From: Paenarthrobacter nicotinovorans
GTDB taxonomy: Bacteria > Actinomycetota > Actinomycetes > Actinomycetales > Micrococcaceae
DNA length: 64,000 nt
Direction of reading: 5' to 3'
NCBI RefSeq assembly: GCF_021919345.1
Contig: NZ_CP089293.1
Location: 434,001-498,000 of the forward strand
A program made the position numbers and the translations under genes. Shown piece after piece: positions 37,633-46,787 of the stretch. The notes below the pieces were generated by a model that saw nothing but the letters and a program-made list of their open reading frames with translations, did not search any database and was not told where the DNA came from. Within the stretch, counting starts at the first letter, position 1, and every line of letters starts with the position of its first letter.

Positions 37633-38391
37633 CTAGAGGTTTCTTTCGGCGTAGATACGCAGGGCATCCCGCACAAAAGCGGCCCCTGATTCCCCGCCGT
37701 AATTGGCGGCAAAACGCGGATCTGCCACATACATTTCGCCCAGGCCCGTGACGTAACCTTTGACGTCTCCGCCAGGTGCCGCCGTCGGGGTTCCCGGGAT
37801 GCCGCGCAACCACTCGACGTGCCGTTTCGCGAGGTCCTGCGCTTCAGCGCTGTCCGGTTCGACGCCGGATTCGGCGGCCGCAATCCAGTCCGAGCCGAGC
37901 TTCCGGACACGGTCCTTCCATTGCTGCTTTTCTTCGGCGCTCATGCCGCGCCACCAGGAATCGCCGGCGGCGTAGGCATCCTTGCCCCAGCGTTCCTCGA
38001 CTTCGTCCTTGTACTGTGTGTGGTCGAAACCATCAAACATGTCCTGTGCCATGTACTTTCCATCCCCTTGCATCGTGTCGATTGTTTGCCGGACTGAGGC
38101 GATTTGCCGGGCAAGCCGGTCCCGCTCCTGGCCGAGCCATTCCAGATGGCTGCTCAGTGCTTTGACCGTGTCCGTCTCGCGATGGAGCACTTCGGCGATG
38201 GCCGGCAGGCCGAGCCCCAGTTCCCGGAGCAGGAGGATGCGCTGGAGCTGGACCAAGGCCGGACCGTCATAGTAGCGGTAGCCGTTATGGCCGGTCCGGC
38301 TTGGCTTGAGCAGCCCGATGTCGTCGTAGTGACGCAGTGTGCGGCTGGTAGTCCCTGCGATCCTTGCGATTTCCTGGATTGACCAGTCCAT
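37633..38391 (-). CDS. MerR-family regulator with TipAS-like domain
   Basis: A 252-aa protein with GGAGGAC before the ATG. The N-terminal MerR winged helix (IQEIARIAGTTSRTLRHYDD) and dimerisation coiled coil are followed by a TipAS-type domain (about residues 115-245, AEEKQQWKDRV region). TipAS domains trap thiopeptide antibiotics or other small hydrophobic molecules. The target gene is not evident; the neighbours are regulators. Confidence 0.9.
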   Translation of the reverse strand: MDWSIQEIARIAGTTSRTLRHYDDIGLLKPSRTGHNGYRYYDGPALVQLQRILLLRELGLGLPAIAEVLHRETDTVKALSSHLEWLGQERDRLARQIASVRQTIDTMQGDGKYMAQDMFDGFDHTQYKDEVEERWGKDAYAAGDSWWRGMSAEEKQQWKDRVRKLGSDWIAAAESGVEPDSAEAQDLAKRHVEWLRGIPGTPTAAPGGDVKGYVTGLGEMYVADPRFAANYGGESGAAFVRDALRIYAERNL

Positions 38392-38467
38392 CTGTCCTCC
38401 GTCTCCTCCTTGTGCTTCGACATTAGAGGTTGACGTTACGTCAAGGTCAAGGGGATTGTGCCTGGCA

Positions 38468-39121
38468 CTAGTCGGCCAGGATCAGGTAGAGCGCCCGGCG
38501 GGTTTCGTCCAGCTTCTCGATTGCGGCCCGGCGCTGTTCCTCCGTGGCCGCGCCGCGGAACTGATGGATGACCCCCATCAGCTTGCCGATGCTCTGGTGG
38601 AATTCCTGCATGTTTCCGTCGGCCTCGGTATTCCAAGCGTTGGCGAGTTCTTCCTCATGCTCGGCAACGTAGGCGCGGCCGTCATCGGTGAGGGTGAATT
38701 CCGTCCGGCGACCCTCGCCCACTGCCGTGATGAGCTCTTCATCAACCAGCTGCTGGAGGGTGGGGTAGACGGAGCCGGGGCTCGGGCGCCACGCTCCGGA
38801 CGTCTTCTCGGCAATGGTCTTGATCAGGCCGTAGCCGTTGGACGGAGCCTCAGCGAGCAGGGAGAGGATTGCCGCGCGGACATCGCCGCGGTTACGGCGG
38901 GGGCCGCCCGGGCCGAACCCTCTCGGCCCGAATCCGCCGGGACCGAATCCGCCGGGGCCGAATCCCGGGCCAAAGCCTGGTCCGCGCCCTGGCCCGAAGC
39001 CGCCTCCGCCGTGCCCGCCCGGACCGCGACGGCCCTTACTGCGGTTGAAGCGGCTGCGGCCGTGGGGACCTTCGCCGTGTTCCGGGAAAGAGTTTTCTTC
39101 GTGATTGTGGATGCCTTTCAT
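38468..39121 (-). CDS. PadR-family regulator with Gly/Pro/Phe-rich N-terminus
   Basis: A 217-aa protein. Residues about 30-75 are a low-complexity GFGPG-type repeat with interspersed His and Arg. The PadR winged helix follows (VRAAILSLLAEAPSNGYGLI, SGAWRPSPGSVYPTLQQL) with a C-terminal helical dimerisation arm. Its promoter contains a 30-bp near-palindrome of TATCG words, suggesting autoregulation. AAGGAC precedes the ATG. The N-terminal repeat is common in actinobacterial PadR proteins but its role is unclear. Confidence 0.9.
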   Translation of the reverse strand: MKGIHNHEENSFPEHGEGPHGRSRFNRSKGRRGPGGHGGGGFGPGRGPGFGPGFGPGGFGPGGFGPRGFGPGGPRRNRGDVRAAILSLLAEAPSNGYGLIKTIAEKTSGAWRPSPGSVYPTLQQLVDEELITAVGEGRRTEFTLTDDGRAYVAEHEEELANAWNTEADGNMQEFHQSIGKLMGVIHQFRGAATEEQRRAAIEKLDETRRALYLILAD

Positions 39122-39164
39122 AACAGCATCGTCCTTTCGATAGTTGTCACCGAAGGAGTATCGG

Positions 39165-39194
39165 CGATAGTTAACGATATATCGATATCTATCG
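39165..39194. promoter_or_regulatory. 30-bp near-palindrome upstream of padR-like gene, putative operator
   Basis: CGATAG and CTATCG bound a segment in which 26 of 30 positions are symmetric, with CGATATATCG at the centre. It is about 45 bp upstream of the PadR start, a good autorepressor site. Confidence 0.6.
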
Positions 39195-39204
39195 CAGTGT
39201 CAAT

Positions 39205-39253
39205 GGAGGTGAGGGAGGGTTTGGTTGAAGGGCGCGGGAGGTGAGGGAGGGTT
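39205..39253. repeat. Two copies of a 17-bp G-rich direct repeat
   Basis: GGAGGTGAGGGAGGGTT occurs at 39205-39221 and again at 39237-39253, 32 bp apart, between the PadR gene and the nadE terminator. Possibly a local duplication. Confidence 0.85.
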
Positions 39254-39257
39254 AAAG

Positions 39258-39305
39258 CACGACGGCGGGTGCGGACTTATCGCTAAGTCCGCACCCGCCG
39301 TCGTG
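39258..39305 (-). terminator. Perfect 22-bp stem hairpin after nadE
   Basis: The arms 39258-39279 and 39284-39305 are perfectly complementary with loop TCGC; arm sequence includes GGCGGGTGCGGACTTA. It lies 34 bp past the nadE stop, and on the minus strand is followed by a short T-run (CTTTAA). Intrinsic terminator or interspersed repeat. Confidence 0.75.
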
Positions 39306-39338
39306 GATGTCTTTAGTGGCGTCCCTGGAAGGCTGCGC

Positions 39339-40160
39339 CTACTTCCACCAGGTATCGAAGATCGTGACCGGCACCGTCCGCTTGTGGCGGGTCCGGAGAT
39401 ATTTCTGCTCGATCAGTTCCGCTGACGCCTGGTCGATGTCGCGGCCTTCAAGGTAGTCGTCGATCTGGTCGTAGGTAATGCCGAGCTCGTCCTCATCGGT
39501 GCGGCCGGGCTTGTTATCCAGGAGGTCGGCCGTGGGGACCTTCTCCCAGACGCGCGATGGAGCTCCGAGCTCGGCAAGGAGTGCGCGGTTCTGGCGTTTG
39601 TTGAGGCCGAACAGCGGCAGGATGTCCGCGCCGCCGTCGCCGAATTTAGTGAAGAAGCCCGTCACGGACTCGGCGCCGTGGTCGGTTCCGATCACCAGGT
39701 AATTGTGTTCGCCGGCCAGTGCGTACTGGGCGATCATCCGTGCGCGCGCCTTGGTGTTGCCCTTGTGGAAGTCGGAGATCGGAGCGCCGGTGGTCTTCTC
39801 GAACTCATCCTCGAAACCGTCAACGGCCCGGGAAATGTTGTAGGTCCACTCGGTCTTGGCCTTAATGAAGTCCAGTGCTGCCTGGGCGTCGTCCTCGTCG
39901 TGCTGCACGCCGTACGGAAGGCGGACCGCTACGAAGTTCGCCTCGACACCTTCGGCCTCCAGTTCCTCCACCGCGAGCTGGGCGAGGCGGCCGGCCAACG
40001 ACGAATCGATGCCGCCCGAAATGCCCAGGACAAAGCCTTTGGTTCCTGTTGCCTTCAAGTAATCCTTCAGGAAGGTGACCCGCTTGCGGATCTCCTCCGC
40101 AGGATCGATCCGGGGCTGGACGCCCATTTCCTCAATGATCTTGGCCTGGAGTTCGCGCAT
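39339..40160 (-). CDS. nadE: Ammonia-dependent NAD+ synthetase
   Basis: About 273 aa from ATG 40160 ([13 protein letters not shown]), which matches the E. coli enzyme length and N-terminus; the frame starts 7 codons earlier. The ATP-pyrophosphatase P-loop is [16 protein letters not shown]. Other motifs are [21 protein letters not shown] and [15 protein letters not shown]. It amidates nicotinic acid adenine dinucleotide with ammonia; there is no glutaminase domain. A single-gene unit ended by a strong hairpin. Confidence 0.95.
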   Translation of the reverse strand: MRELQAKIIEEMGVQPRIDPAEEIRKRVTFLKDYLKATGTKGFVLGISGGIDSSLAGRLAQLAVEELEAEGVEANFVAVRLPYGVQHDEDDAQAALDFIKAKTEWTYNISRAVDGFEDEFEKTTGAPISDFHKGNTKARARMIAQYALAGEHNYLVIGTDHGAESVTGFFTKFGDGGADILPLFGLNKRQNRALLAELGAPSRVWEKVPTADLLDNKPGRTDEDELGITYDQIDDYLEGRDIDQASAELIEQKYLRTRHKRTVPVTIFDTWWK

Positions 40161-40228
40161 GTGTTCCACACTAGTCAGCATGGCTGCGGACGCTCAACCA
40201 TATTGCACACATCCAGCCCACGTGTCAG

Positions 40229-41245
40229 CTAGTTGGGGGACACCGGCCCCGTTGACCCCCGCACGGTGAGATGGGTGGGCATGACCGCAAGGCGCCGGCT
40301 TGAGCCTGCGTGCAGGGGGTCGAGTTGCGCCAGGAGCATCGAAACAGCCACCCGCCCTGCCTGTTCAATCGGTGAAGCCATGGTGGTGAGCGGCGGATTG
40401 CAGAAGTCGGCGCCAAAGATATCGTCGCAACCCACAATGCTCATGTCTTCCGGCACGCGGATCCCGCGTTCCCTGAGGCGCTGCAACATGCCGATGGCCA
40501 GCAGGTCGTTGAACACGATGCACGCCGTTGCCCCGGTGCGCGCCGCAGCGTCGGCTGCTGCTGCCCCGGAGGTCGTCTTAGGCGTGAACGGCCCGACGCG
40601 GGACGTCGTCAGTCCCCTGTCGCGGCTTTCGTCTTCGAAGGTCTTCCAACGCTTGGCGTTCGACCATGACGACGCCGGGCCACCGACGTAACAGATCCTG
40701 GTGTGGCCCAGAGATGTCAGGTGCTCAAGCGCCTGGACGACGGCGCCCGGGGTATCGATGACGACCGTGGGGGCATTGGCTGATGACCGGTTGATGGTGA
40801 CGATTGCCTGCGACGTTGCCGCTTCGAGTATCTGGGCGTCGGTGAGGCGGGAGGCGGCCAGGATGAACCCGTCAGCTGTCCGCTGCATCTTCTGGAGCGT
40901 ATCGGCCTCCATTTCCGCAGACTCTTCGGTGTCAACCAGCAGCTGCGTGTAACCCGCTGCCTTGAGCTGGTTCTGGGTGCCCCGGATGATGTCGAAGTAG
41001 AACGGGTTGGTGACGTCGGGAACAAGGAGCGCGATGGCGTTGGTGCGCCCCGAGCTGAGTCCACGGGCTTGTGAACTGGGGACGTAGTTGAGCTCGGCAG
41101 CCACCTTTTCGATGCGTTCGCGGGTGGCCCTGTTGACGCGGTCGGGGTTGGACAGGGCCCGGGAGACAGTGGACGTGGCCACTCCCGCCAATGCGGCGAC
41201 GTCCCGGATGGTGGGTGCGGATCCCCGCGCGTTTGTCTCAGCCAT
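40229..41245 (-). CDS. LacI-family repressor of the uronate-like operon
   Basis: A 338-aa regulator starting at ATG 41245 (MAETNARGSAPT); the open frame extends upstream across the promoter but homology begins here. The HTH is TIRDVAALAGVATSTVSRAL (residues about 11-30). The periplasmic-binding-like effector domain has IALLVPDVTNPFYFDI. It is divergent from the binding-protein gene at 41373, with a LacI-type palindrome in the interval. Confidence 0.93.
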   Translation of the reverse strand: MAETNARGSAPTIRDVAALAGVATSTVSRALSNPDRVNRATRERIEKVAAELNYVPSSQARGLSSGRTNAIALLVPDVTNPFYFDIIRGTQNQLKAAGYTQLLVDTEESAEMEADTLQKMQRTADGFILAASRLTDAQILEAATSQAIVTINRSSANAPTVVIDTPGAVVQALEHLTSLGHTRICYVGGPASSWSNAKRWKTFEDESRDRGLTTSRVGPFTPKTTSGAAAADAAARTGATACIVFNDLLAIGMLQRLRERGIRVPEDMSIVGCDDIFGADFCNPPLTTMASPIEQAGRVAVSMLLAQLDPLHAGSSRRLAVMPTHLTVRGSTGPVSPN

Positions 41246-41275
41246 AGGAAGATTGCACCATTCATGGCAACTTTT

Positions 41276-41289
41276 GGCAACCGCTTGCC
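41276..41289. promoter_or_regulatory. LacI-type operator in the divergent intergenic region
   Basis: GGCAACCGCTTGCC has arms GGCAA/TTGCC around a central CpG, the usual LacI-family half-site form. It lies 31 bp from the regulator start and 84 bp before the transporter operon. Confidence 0.6.
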
Positions 41290-41372
41290 GCACCATTGCC
41301 GGACTCATAGACTCGATGCCGAAGCCCCTGTGACGTAGACCACTAACGGGCTGTGTATCCAAGGAGGAAACA

Positions 41373-42737
41373 ATGAGGTTTGCACCATCAGCCAAACTTG
41401 CCGCCGTCGCTCTGACGGCGGCCCTGGCACTGACAGCGTGTGGGGGGAGCGACAACAGCAGCACGTCCAACAGCTCCGGGGGCGCCGTTGACGGAACGGG
41501 CAAGAAACTGAACATCCTGACCGGCGTCAACAACCAGTACCCCGAGCAGCAGAAGGAATGGTTCAAGGACATCGCCGCAAAGTTCAAGGCGAAGACCGGA
41601 GCCGACGTCGAGTTCGAGACCTTTGCTTCAGCCAACGATGAGCTGACCCGCATCCAGACTTCCGTTGTTTCCGGCCAGGGCCCGGACGTCTACAGCCTGG
41701 GCACCACCTTCACGCCCACCGCCTACGCCACCAAGGCCTTCGTGACGTTGTCGGAGGATGACTGGAAGAAGGTCGGCGGTAAGGACCGCTTCAACCCGGC
41801 CGCACTGGGCATTTCAGGTCCTGACTCCGAGCACCAGGCCGGCATCCCCTTCGTCAGCCGCCCGTTTGTCATGGCGTACAACAAGGACCTCCTCGCCGCC
41901 GCAGGAATCGAAAAGCCCGCAACCACTTGGGATGAGCTTGCCGAACAGGCCAAGAAGATGACCAACGCAGGCACCGGAACCTATGGCCTGGCAACCGGGT
42001 ACAAGGACAACTTCGACCCGTGGAAGTTCATCTGGGCCATGTCCGTGCAGGCAGGAAACCCCCTGGTGGACGGCGACAAGCTGAAGATGGATGACCCCAC
42101 CGTCAAGAAAGCGTACGAGACCTACTTCGGCTGGCTCACCAAGGACAAGGTAGTGGATCCGGCAGCCATCGGTTGGAGCAACAGCAACGCCGTAGCGGCC
42201 TTCGCGTCCGGCAAGGCCGGATACCTGATGATGACCACATCCAGTTCGATCCCCACCCTGGACAAGTCAGCCATCGCCGGTAAGTACGCCTACTCCATCA
42301 TGCCCACTACGGCTCCCGGGGAATCTTCCCCCAAGGGCGACGGCGACAAGGCCGCGAGCATCCTCTCCGGCGACAACGTAGTGGTTGCCGACTACTCCCA
42401 GCAGAAGGACCTTGCGTTCGCCTACATCGAGCTGATCACCTCCAAGGAAGAGCAGCTGAACTACCAGAAGATCTTCGGTGAGCTCCCTGCGAATGCCGAG
42501 GCACTCGCGTCACTGACTGATCCCAAACTGCAGCCCATCGCCGATGCCGCGAGCAAGTCGAAGGCAACCCCCTTCACAGGCGCCTGGGGCGATATCCAGC
42601 TGGGACTCCTGAACGTCACCGTCCAGTCCATTCCGGACCTGGCCAAGGGCTCTGTAGATAACGGCGCACTGGAGACACGGCTGAAGGATGCACAGTCCAA
42701 GGGCCAGGCCTCCCTCGACCGGGCCGCGAAGTCCTAG
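41373..42737 (+). CDS. Sugar ABC transporter substrate-binding lipoprotein
   Basis: A 454-aa family-1 extracellular binding protein with AAGGAGG before the ATG. The signal peptide ends in lipobox LTAC with Cys23. The mature protein has the typical YNKDLLAAAGIEKPATTWDE region. First gene of a ten-gene operon; it binds the imported oligosaccharide or glycoside. Together with the two permeases it lacks a dedicated ATPase, so it probably shares an MsiK-type ATPase encoded elsewhere. Confidence 0.93.
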   Translation: MRFAPSAKLAAVALTAALALTACGGSDNSSTSNSSGGAVDGTGKKLNILTGVNNQYPEQQKEWFKDIAAKFKAKTGADVEFETFASANDELTRIQTSVVSGQGPDVYSLGTTFTPTAYATKAFVTLSEDDWKKVGGKDRFNPAALGISGPDSEHQAGIPFVSRPFVMAYNKDLLAAAGIEKPATTWDELAEQAKKMTNAGTGTYGLATGYKDNFDPWKFIWAMSVQAGNPLVDGDKLKMDDPTVKKAYETYFGWLTKDKVVDPAAIGWSNSNAVAAFASGKAGYLMMTTSSSIPTLDKSAIAGKYAYSIMPTTAPGESSPKGDGDKAASILSGDNVVVADYSQQKDLAFAYIELITSKEEQLNYQKIFGELPANAEALASLTDPKLQPIADAASKSKATPFTGAWGDIQLGLLNVTVQSIPDLAKGSVDNGALETRLKDAQSKGQASLDRAAKS

Positions 42738-42749
42738 GCAGGGTTTCCC

Positions 42750-43811
42750 ATGTCCACTGATTCCTTCAGGGAAATGAAAACCGTGGCTGGTCCGGCTGCC
42801 CGCGGGCAGCTGGCCCGGTCCGGGCCGACAGAACCAGCGCTCGACGCCGGTGCCTCACCAAACGCAGGCACAGGAGCCACCCAGCCGGCCGGCAATGGCC
42901 GGAAACCCGCCCGTCGCAAGGGCTTGAGTGAGCGCAACCGTCCACTGTGGATGCTGATCCCCGGCGGCGTCCTGATGTTCGTCATCATCGTGGTCCCGCT
43001 GTTCCTGGGCATCTACATGTCGGCGCTCAACCTCGACCAATACTCACTGCGCAAATGGGTCAGCGCACCGTTCATTGGTGTCGACAACTTTGTGGAGGCC
43101 CTGACTGATTCACCGCTGCTCCACTCGGTGTGGTTGAGCGTCAGCTACTCCCTGATCGCCATGGTGGTCACGTTGCCGTTGGGGATCGCCGCGGCTGTAG
43201 CCACGCAGAATGCCTTCAAGGGCCGCGCGCTGGTCCGTTCGATCTTCCTGATCCCGTACGTGTTGCCCTCCTTCGTGGTGGCAACGGTGTGGCGGACCAT
43301 GTTCCAGCCGGACGGAGTGGTCAACTCGGCGCTGGGTGTCTTTGGCATGGACGGTGGATTGTGGCTCAACGGACCGCAAACGTATTGGACGCTGATCCTG
43401 GTCCAGATCTGGGCTTCCTGGCCGTTCATCTACCTGCTGGCCCTTTCCGGCCTGCAATCCGTGGACCACGAGGTACACGAGGCCTCCGCCTTGGACGGAG
43501 CGCTGTGGTGGAAGAAGCTGCGGTACGTCATCTTCCCCTATCTCAAGGGGCCGTTGGCACTCGCTTTCCTGATCGGCATGCTCCATCACATCAACAACTT
43601 CACGCTCCCGTTCGTGCTGTTCGGGGTCCCGGCGCCGTCCGACGTCGAAGTGCTTCCGATCCTCACCTACGTCACCAGCTTCCAGAGCTTCCGCTTCGGC
43701 CTCAGCGCCGCCATGGCGTTCGTGTCCTTGGTGCTGATCGCCATTCCGCTGTTCATCTACCTGCGCGCCGTCAAACTGGACGACGCAGAGACGCCGGGAG
43801 GCAAGAAGTGA
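42750..43811 (+). CDS. Sugar ABC transporter permease (MalF type)
   Basis: A 353-aa inner-membrane permease. About 60 polar, disordered residues precede the first membrane segment (LWMLIPGGVLMFVIIVVPLF). Six transmembrane helices follow with the EAA loop EVHEASALDGALWWKKLRYV, which contacts the ATPase. Twelve bp after the binding-protein stop; its own stop overlaps the next start (GTGA). Confidence 0.93.
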   Translation: MSTDSFREMKTVAGPAARGQLARSGPTEPALDAGASPNAGTGATQPAGNGRKPARRKGLSERNRPLWMLIPGGVLMFVIIVVPLFLGIYMSALNLDQYSLRKWVSAPFIGVDNFVEALTDSPLLHSVWLSVSYSLIAMVVTLPLGIAAAVATQNAFKGRALVRSIFLIPYVLPSFVVATVWRTMFQPDGVVNSALGVFGMDGGLWLNGPQTYWTLILVQIWASWPFIYLLALSGLQSVDHEVHEASALDGALWWKKLRYVIFPYLKGPLALAFLIGMLHHINNFTLPFVLFGVPAPSDVEVLPILTYVTSFQSFRFGLSAAMAFVSLVLIAIPLFIYLRAVKLDDAETPGGKK

Positions 43812-44743
43812 GCGCATCAACCACCTCGGTCCGCGGCACGTCGCGCGGAGTCCCGGCCGGAACCACGTTCCGCCCCGGTTCCAGGCGGCAGCACGAAGTA
43901 ACCCGTCTCCTGCCCGGCCCCATGCTGGCGATCATCCTGACAGTCCTGAGTGCCATCGTCCTGATCCCCGTGGCCTATATCTTCCTGGCCTCGGTCAACT
44001 CTGACATCGGCGTGGCAAATGGTGAGTTCTGGCCTTCCACGTTCTCCCTGGAGAACTACACCAAGATCTGGTCCAGTGTGGGCCTGGCGAAGGGCCTCGG
44101 CAACAGTGTCCTGGTCGCGGGAGCCACTGCGGTGGTTTCGGCTGCGATGTCCGTCTCCATTGCCTATGTCCTGGTCCGCTACCAGTTCCGTGGCCGGCTC
44201 TCCATCCTCCGCGGACTTCTTGCCCTGCAGTCGGTCCCGGGAACCCTGATGGTCCTTCCGGTCTTCGTGCTCTTTTCCTCGGCCGCCAGCTACCTTGGCG
44301 TACAGGTGATCGGTACGCAGTGGGGACTGTTCATCACCTACCTGACGTTCGCGATGCCTTTCTCCACCTGGGTGATGGTCACCTATCTGCGTGGGCTGCC
44401 ACGCGAACTTGAAGAGGCTGCAAGGATCGACGGCGCCAGCAACCTGGGCGTCCTGGTCCGGATCATCCTTCCACTCAGCTGGCCCGGAATTGTGGTCTCG
44501 GGGATCTTTGCCTTCCTGCTCGGCTGGAACGATGTCCTTTTCGCCTCGGTGATGACCCGGCCCGACAGCCAGACGGCAGCAGTGGCCCTCCAGGTCTTCG
44601 GAGCCTCGCAGGAGGGTGGAGCGATTCCCCTGTACGGGCAAATGATGGCGGCCTCGCTCGTTTGTGCGGCGCCTGTCGTGATTCTCTACCTGATTTTCCA
44701 ACGTTACCTAGTGGGCGGTCTCACCGCCGGAGGAGTTAAGTAG
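43808..44743 (+). CDS. Sugar ABC transporter permease (MalG type)
   Basis: A 311-aa permease starting at GTG 43808. It has six transmembrane helices and the EAA motif ELEEAARIDGASNLGVLVRI near residue 205. The short cytoplasmic N-terminus is polar. Partner of the MalF-type permease. Confidence 0.93.
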   Translation: MSASTTSVRGTSRGVPAGTTFRPGSRRQHEVTRLLPGPMLAIILTVLSAIVLIPVAYIFLASVNSDIGVANGEFWPSTFSLENYTKIWSSVGLAKGLGNSVLVAGATAVVSAAMSVSIAYVLVRYQFRGRLSILRGLLALQSVPGTLMVLPVFVLFSSAASYLGVQVIGTQWGLFITYLTFAMPFSTWVMVTYLRGLPRELEEAARIDGASNLGVLVRIILPLSWPGIVVSGIFAFLLGWNDVLFASVMTRPDSQTAAVALQVFGASQEGGAIPLYGQMMAASLVCAAPVVILYLIFQRYLVGGLTAGGVK

Positions 44744-44745
44744 CA

Positions 44746-45594
44746 ATGACCGGTCCAGCAACAGTCCAGTGGACGCTTTCGGGCTTCGGAGACGAGATCG
44801 ACGACGACCCGGTCCTGCAGATCGCGGTGCTCCAGGCTTTGGGTGCGAACCACATCGAAGTCCGCAGTGCTTGGGGGACCAACATCGTGGACCTTGATCC
44901 CGAACAGTTGGCGGAACTAAAGAGGCTCCTGGATGCGGCAGGCATGGGAGTTTCGGCGATTGCTTCCCCCATCGGCAAGGTGGACGTGACGCTGCCGGTG
45001 GAACACGAGGTTGAACGCCTTCGCCGTGCAGCCAACGCAGCGCAAGTTCTCGGCTCCCGCTACATCCGCATCTTCTCCTTCTACTACGGAGAAGGCGTGG
45101 ACGTGGACAGCATCCGGGACGATGTCATCGAGCGGATGCGTGCTCTGGCGGACGTCGCTGAACACTCCGGAGTGGTACTCCTGCACGAGAACGAGAAGGA
45201 CATTTTCGGAGACACCCCCGAACGTGTGCTCGACATCATCGAGTCCGTGAACTCGCCGGCATTGAAAGTCGCGTGGGATCCGGCCAACTTCGTCCAGGTG
45301 GGCGTCAAGCCCTTCGACGAGGGCTATGCCAAACTCCGCCCCCACCTCGAGTACCTGCAGGTCAAGGACGCACGGTTCGCGGACGGCGTCGTGGTTCCTG
45401 CCGGTGAGGGCGACGGCGATCTGCTCCGCACCGTGGAGGCGTTGAAAGCGGACGGCTTCGAGGGATTCGCGAGCCTTGAACCACATCTGGCCGGAGCCCA
45501 TGGCCTGGGCGGTTTTTCGGGACCGACCGCTTTCGGGATGGCCGCCCGGGCCTTTGCCAAAGTCGTTAACGAAGCAGGAGTGGAAACCAAGTGA
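44746..45594 (+). CDS. Sugar phosphate isomerase/epimerase-like TIM barrel 1
   Basis: A 282-aa AP-endonuclease-2-fold protein (xylose isomerase-like TIM barrel). Metal-binding signatures are LLHENEKDIFGDTPE, KVAWDPANF and YLQVKDARF. Such enzymes use a divalent metal for aldose-ketose isomerisation, epimerisation or cleavage of keto-glycosides. Two bp after the permease; overlaps the MocA-type gene by 4 bp. The exact reaction cannot be named. Confidence 0.88.
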   Translation: MTGPATVQWTLSGFGDEIDDDPVLQIAVLQALGANHIEVRSAWGTNIVDLDPEQLAELKRLLDAAGMGVSAIASPIGKVDVTLPVEHEVERLRRAANAAQVLGSRYIRIFSFYYGEGVDVDSIRDDVIERMRALADVAEHSGVVLLHENEKDIFGDTPERVLDIIESVNSPALKVAWDPANFVQVGVKPFDEGYAKLRPHLEYLQVKDARFADGVVVPAGEGDGDLLRTVEALKADGFEGFASLEPHLAGAHGLGGFSGPTAFGMAARAFAKVVNEAGVETK

Positions 45595-46787
45595 GCACCG
45601 AAACGTCCAACCCCATCCTCAACGTCGCCATTGCCGGCTGCGGCACTATCGGGCGCACCCATGCGGCATCCGTCGCCGAAATCGGTGATCTGCAGGTCAC
45701 GGCCCTGGTGGATGAGATCGCGGAAGCTGCAGACGCGCTGGCCCAGCACATAGAAGACCAGGGGGCGGCACGGCCGGCCACGTTCCGGAGTCTGGACGAA
45801 GCTTTCGCAGGTGCCGACGTCGATCTCGTCATCATTGCTACCCCCAGCGGACTGCACATCGAGCAGGCTCTGGAGGTACTCAACGCCGGCAAGCACGTGG
45901 TGATCGAAAAGCCCCTGGACGTGAACCTCAACCGCGCCGACGAAATCCTCGCTGCAGCGAAAGCAGCGGAAGAGAAGGGACTTGTAGCCAGCGTCATCAG
46001 CCAGCACCGCTTTGATCCCGCGAGCATCGTGGTGGACGAAGCCAATCGTGCGGGGCGCTTCGGCCGGCTGACATCGGCCATCGCCTCCGTGAGCTGGTAC
46101 CGCAGCCAGGGCTACTACGACTCCGGCGCCTGGCGTGGCACCTGGGCCATGGACGGGGGAGGGGCAGTGATGAACCAGGGCGTCCACACCGTCGATCTCC
46201 TGCTGTGGTTCCTGGGCACCCCGGTCGAAATCAGTGCCAAAACGGCCCTCCTGGCACACACCGGCGTTGAAGTCGAGGACACCGCGGTGGCCACCGTGAC
46301 CTTTGAATCGGGTGCCCTCGCAGTACTTCACGCCACCACCGCCGCCTACCCGGGGCTGAGCGTCAGGCTGCAGGTCATGGGCAGCATGGGATCAGCCGTC
46401 ATCGACAGCGACAACCTCCAGTTCTTCCACACTGCGGCCTCAGAAGAAGAGACACAGAGCGGACCGATGGGGATGCCCGGCGCCAGCAACCAGGCTGAGG
46501 CGGAACTGGCCAGGTTCGCGGACCCGGCACCGCAGGCAAAGCTGGACCCTACCCTCTATCCCGCCGGCCACATCCGCCAATACCGGGACGTGGTGGACGC
46601 CATCAGGAACGGCCGGCCGGCAGGCGTCACCATCCAGGATGCCGTCACGGCATTGGCCACGGTACGCGCGCTGTACGTTTCGGCCACACTTGGCCGCCCC
46701 GTGCTCATCGCCGACGTGGTTGCAGGCAAGTACAACGACGTTGAGGTTCGGACCGGCAACGGCCACTTTGAGGAGGTCACGGCATGA
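45591..46787 (+). CDS. Gfo/Idh/MocA-family oxidoreductase
   Basis: A 398-aa NAD(P)-dependent sugar dehydrogenase-like protein. Rossmann motif VAIAGCGTIGRTHAA (residues about 11-25), the family EKP motif in HVVIEKPLDV, and the catalytic-histidine region GGGAVMNQGVHTVDLLLW. It starts at GTG within the stop of the preceding gene and overlaps the next. Flanked by two TIM barrels, an arrangement seen in clusters that oxidise a sugar and then isomerise or cleave it. Confidence 0.9.
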   Translation: MSTETSNPILNVAIAGCGTIGRTHAASVAEIGDLQVTALVDEIAEAADALAQHIEDQGAARPATFRSLDEAFAGADVDLVIIATPSGLHIEQALEVLNAGKHVVIEKPLDVNLNRADEILAAAKAAEEKGLVASVISQHRFDPASIVVDEANRAGRFGRLTSAIASVSWYRSQGYYDSGAWRGTWAMDGGGAVMNQGVHTVDLLLWFLGTPVEISAKTALLAHTGVEVEDTAVATVTFESGALAVLHATTAAYPGLSVRLQVMGSMGSAVIDSDNLQFFHTAASEEETQSGPMGMPGASNQAEAELARFADPAPQAKLDPTLYPAGHIRQYRDVVDAIRNGRPAGVTIQDAVTALATVRALYVSATLGRPVLIADVVAGKYNDVEVRTGNGHFEEVTA

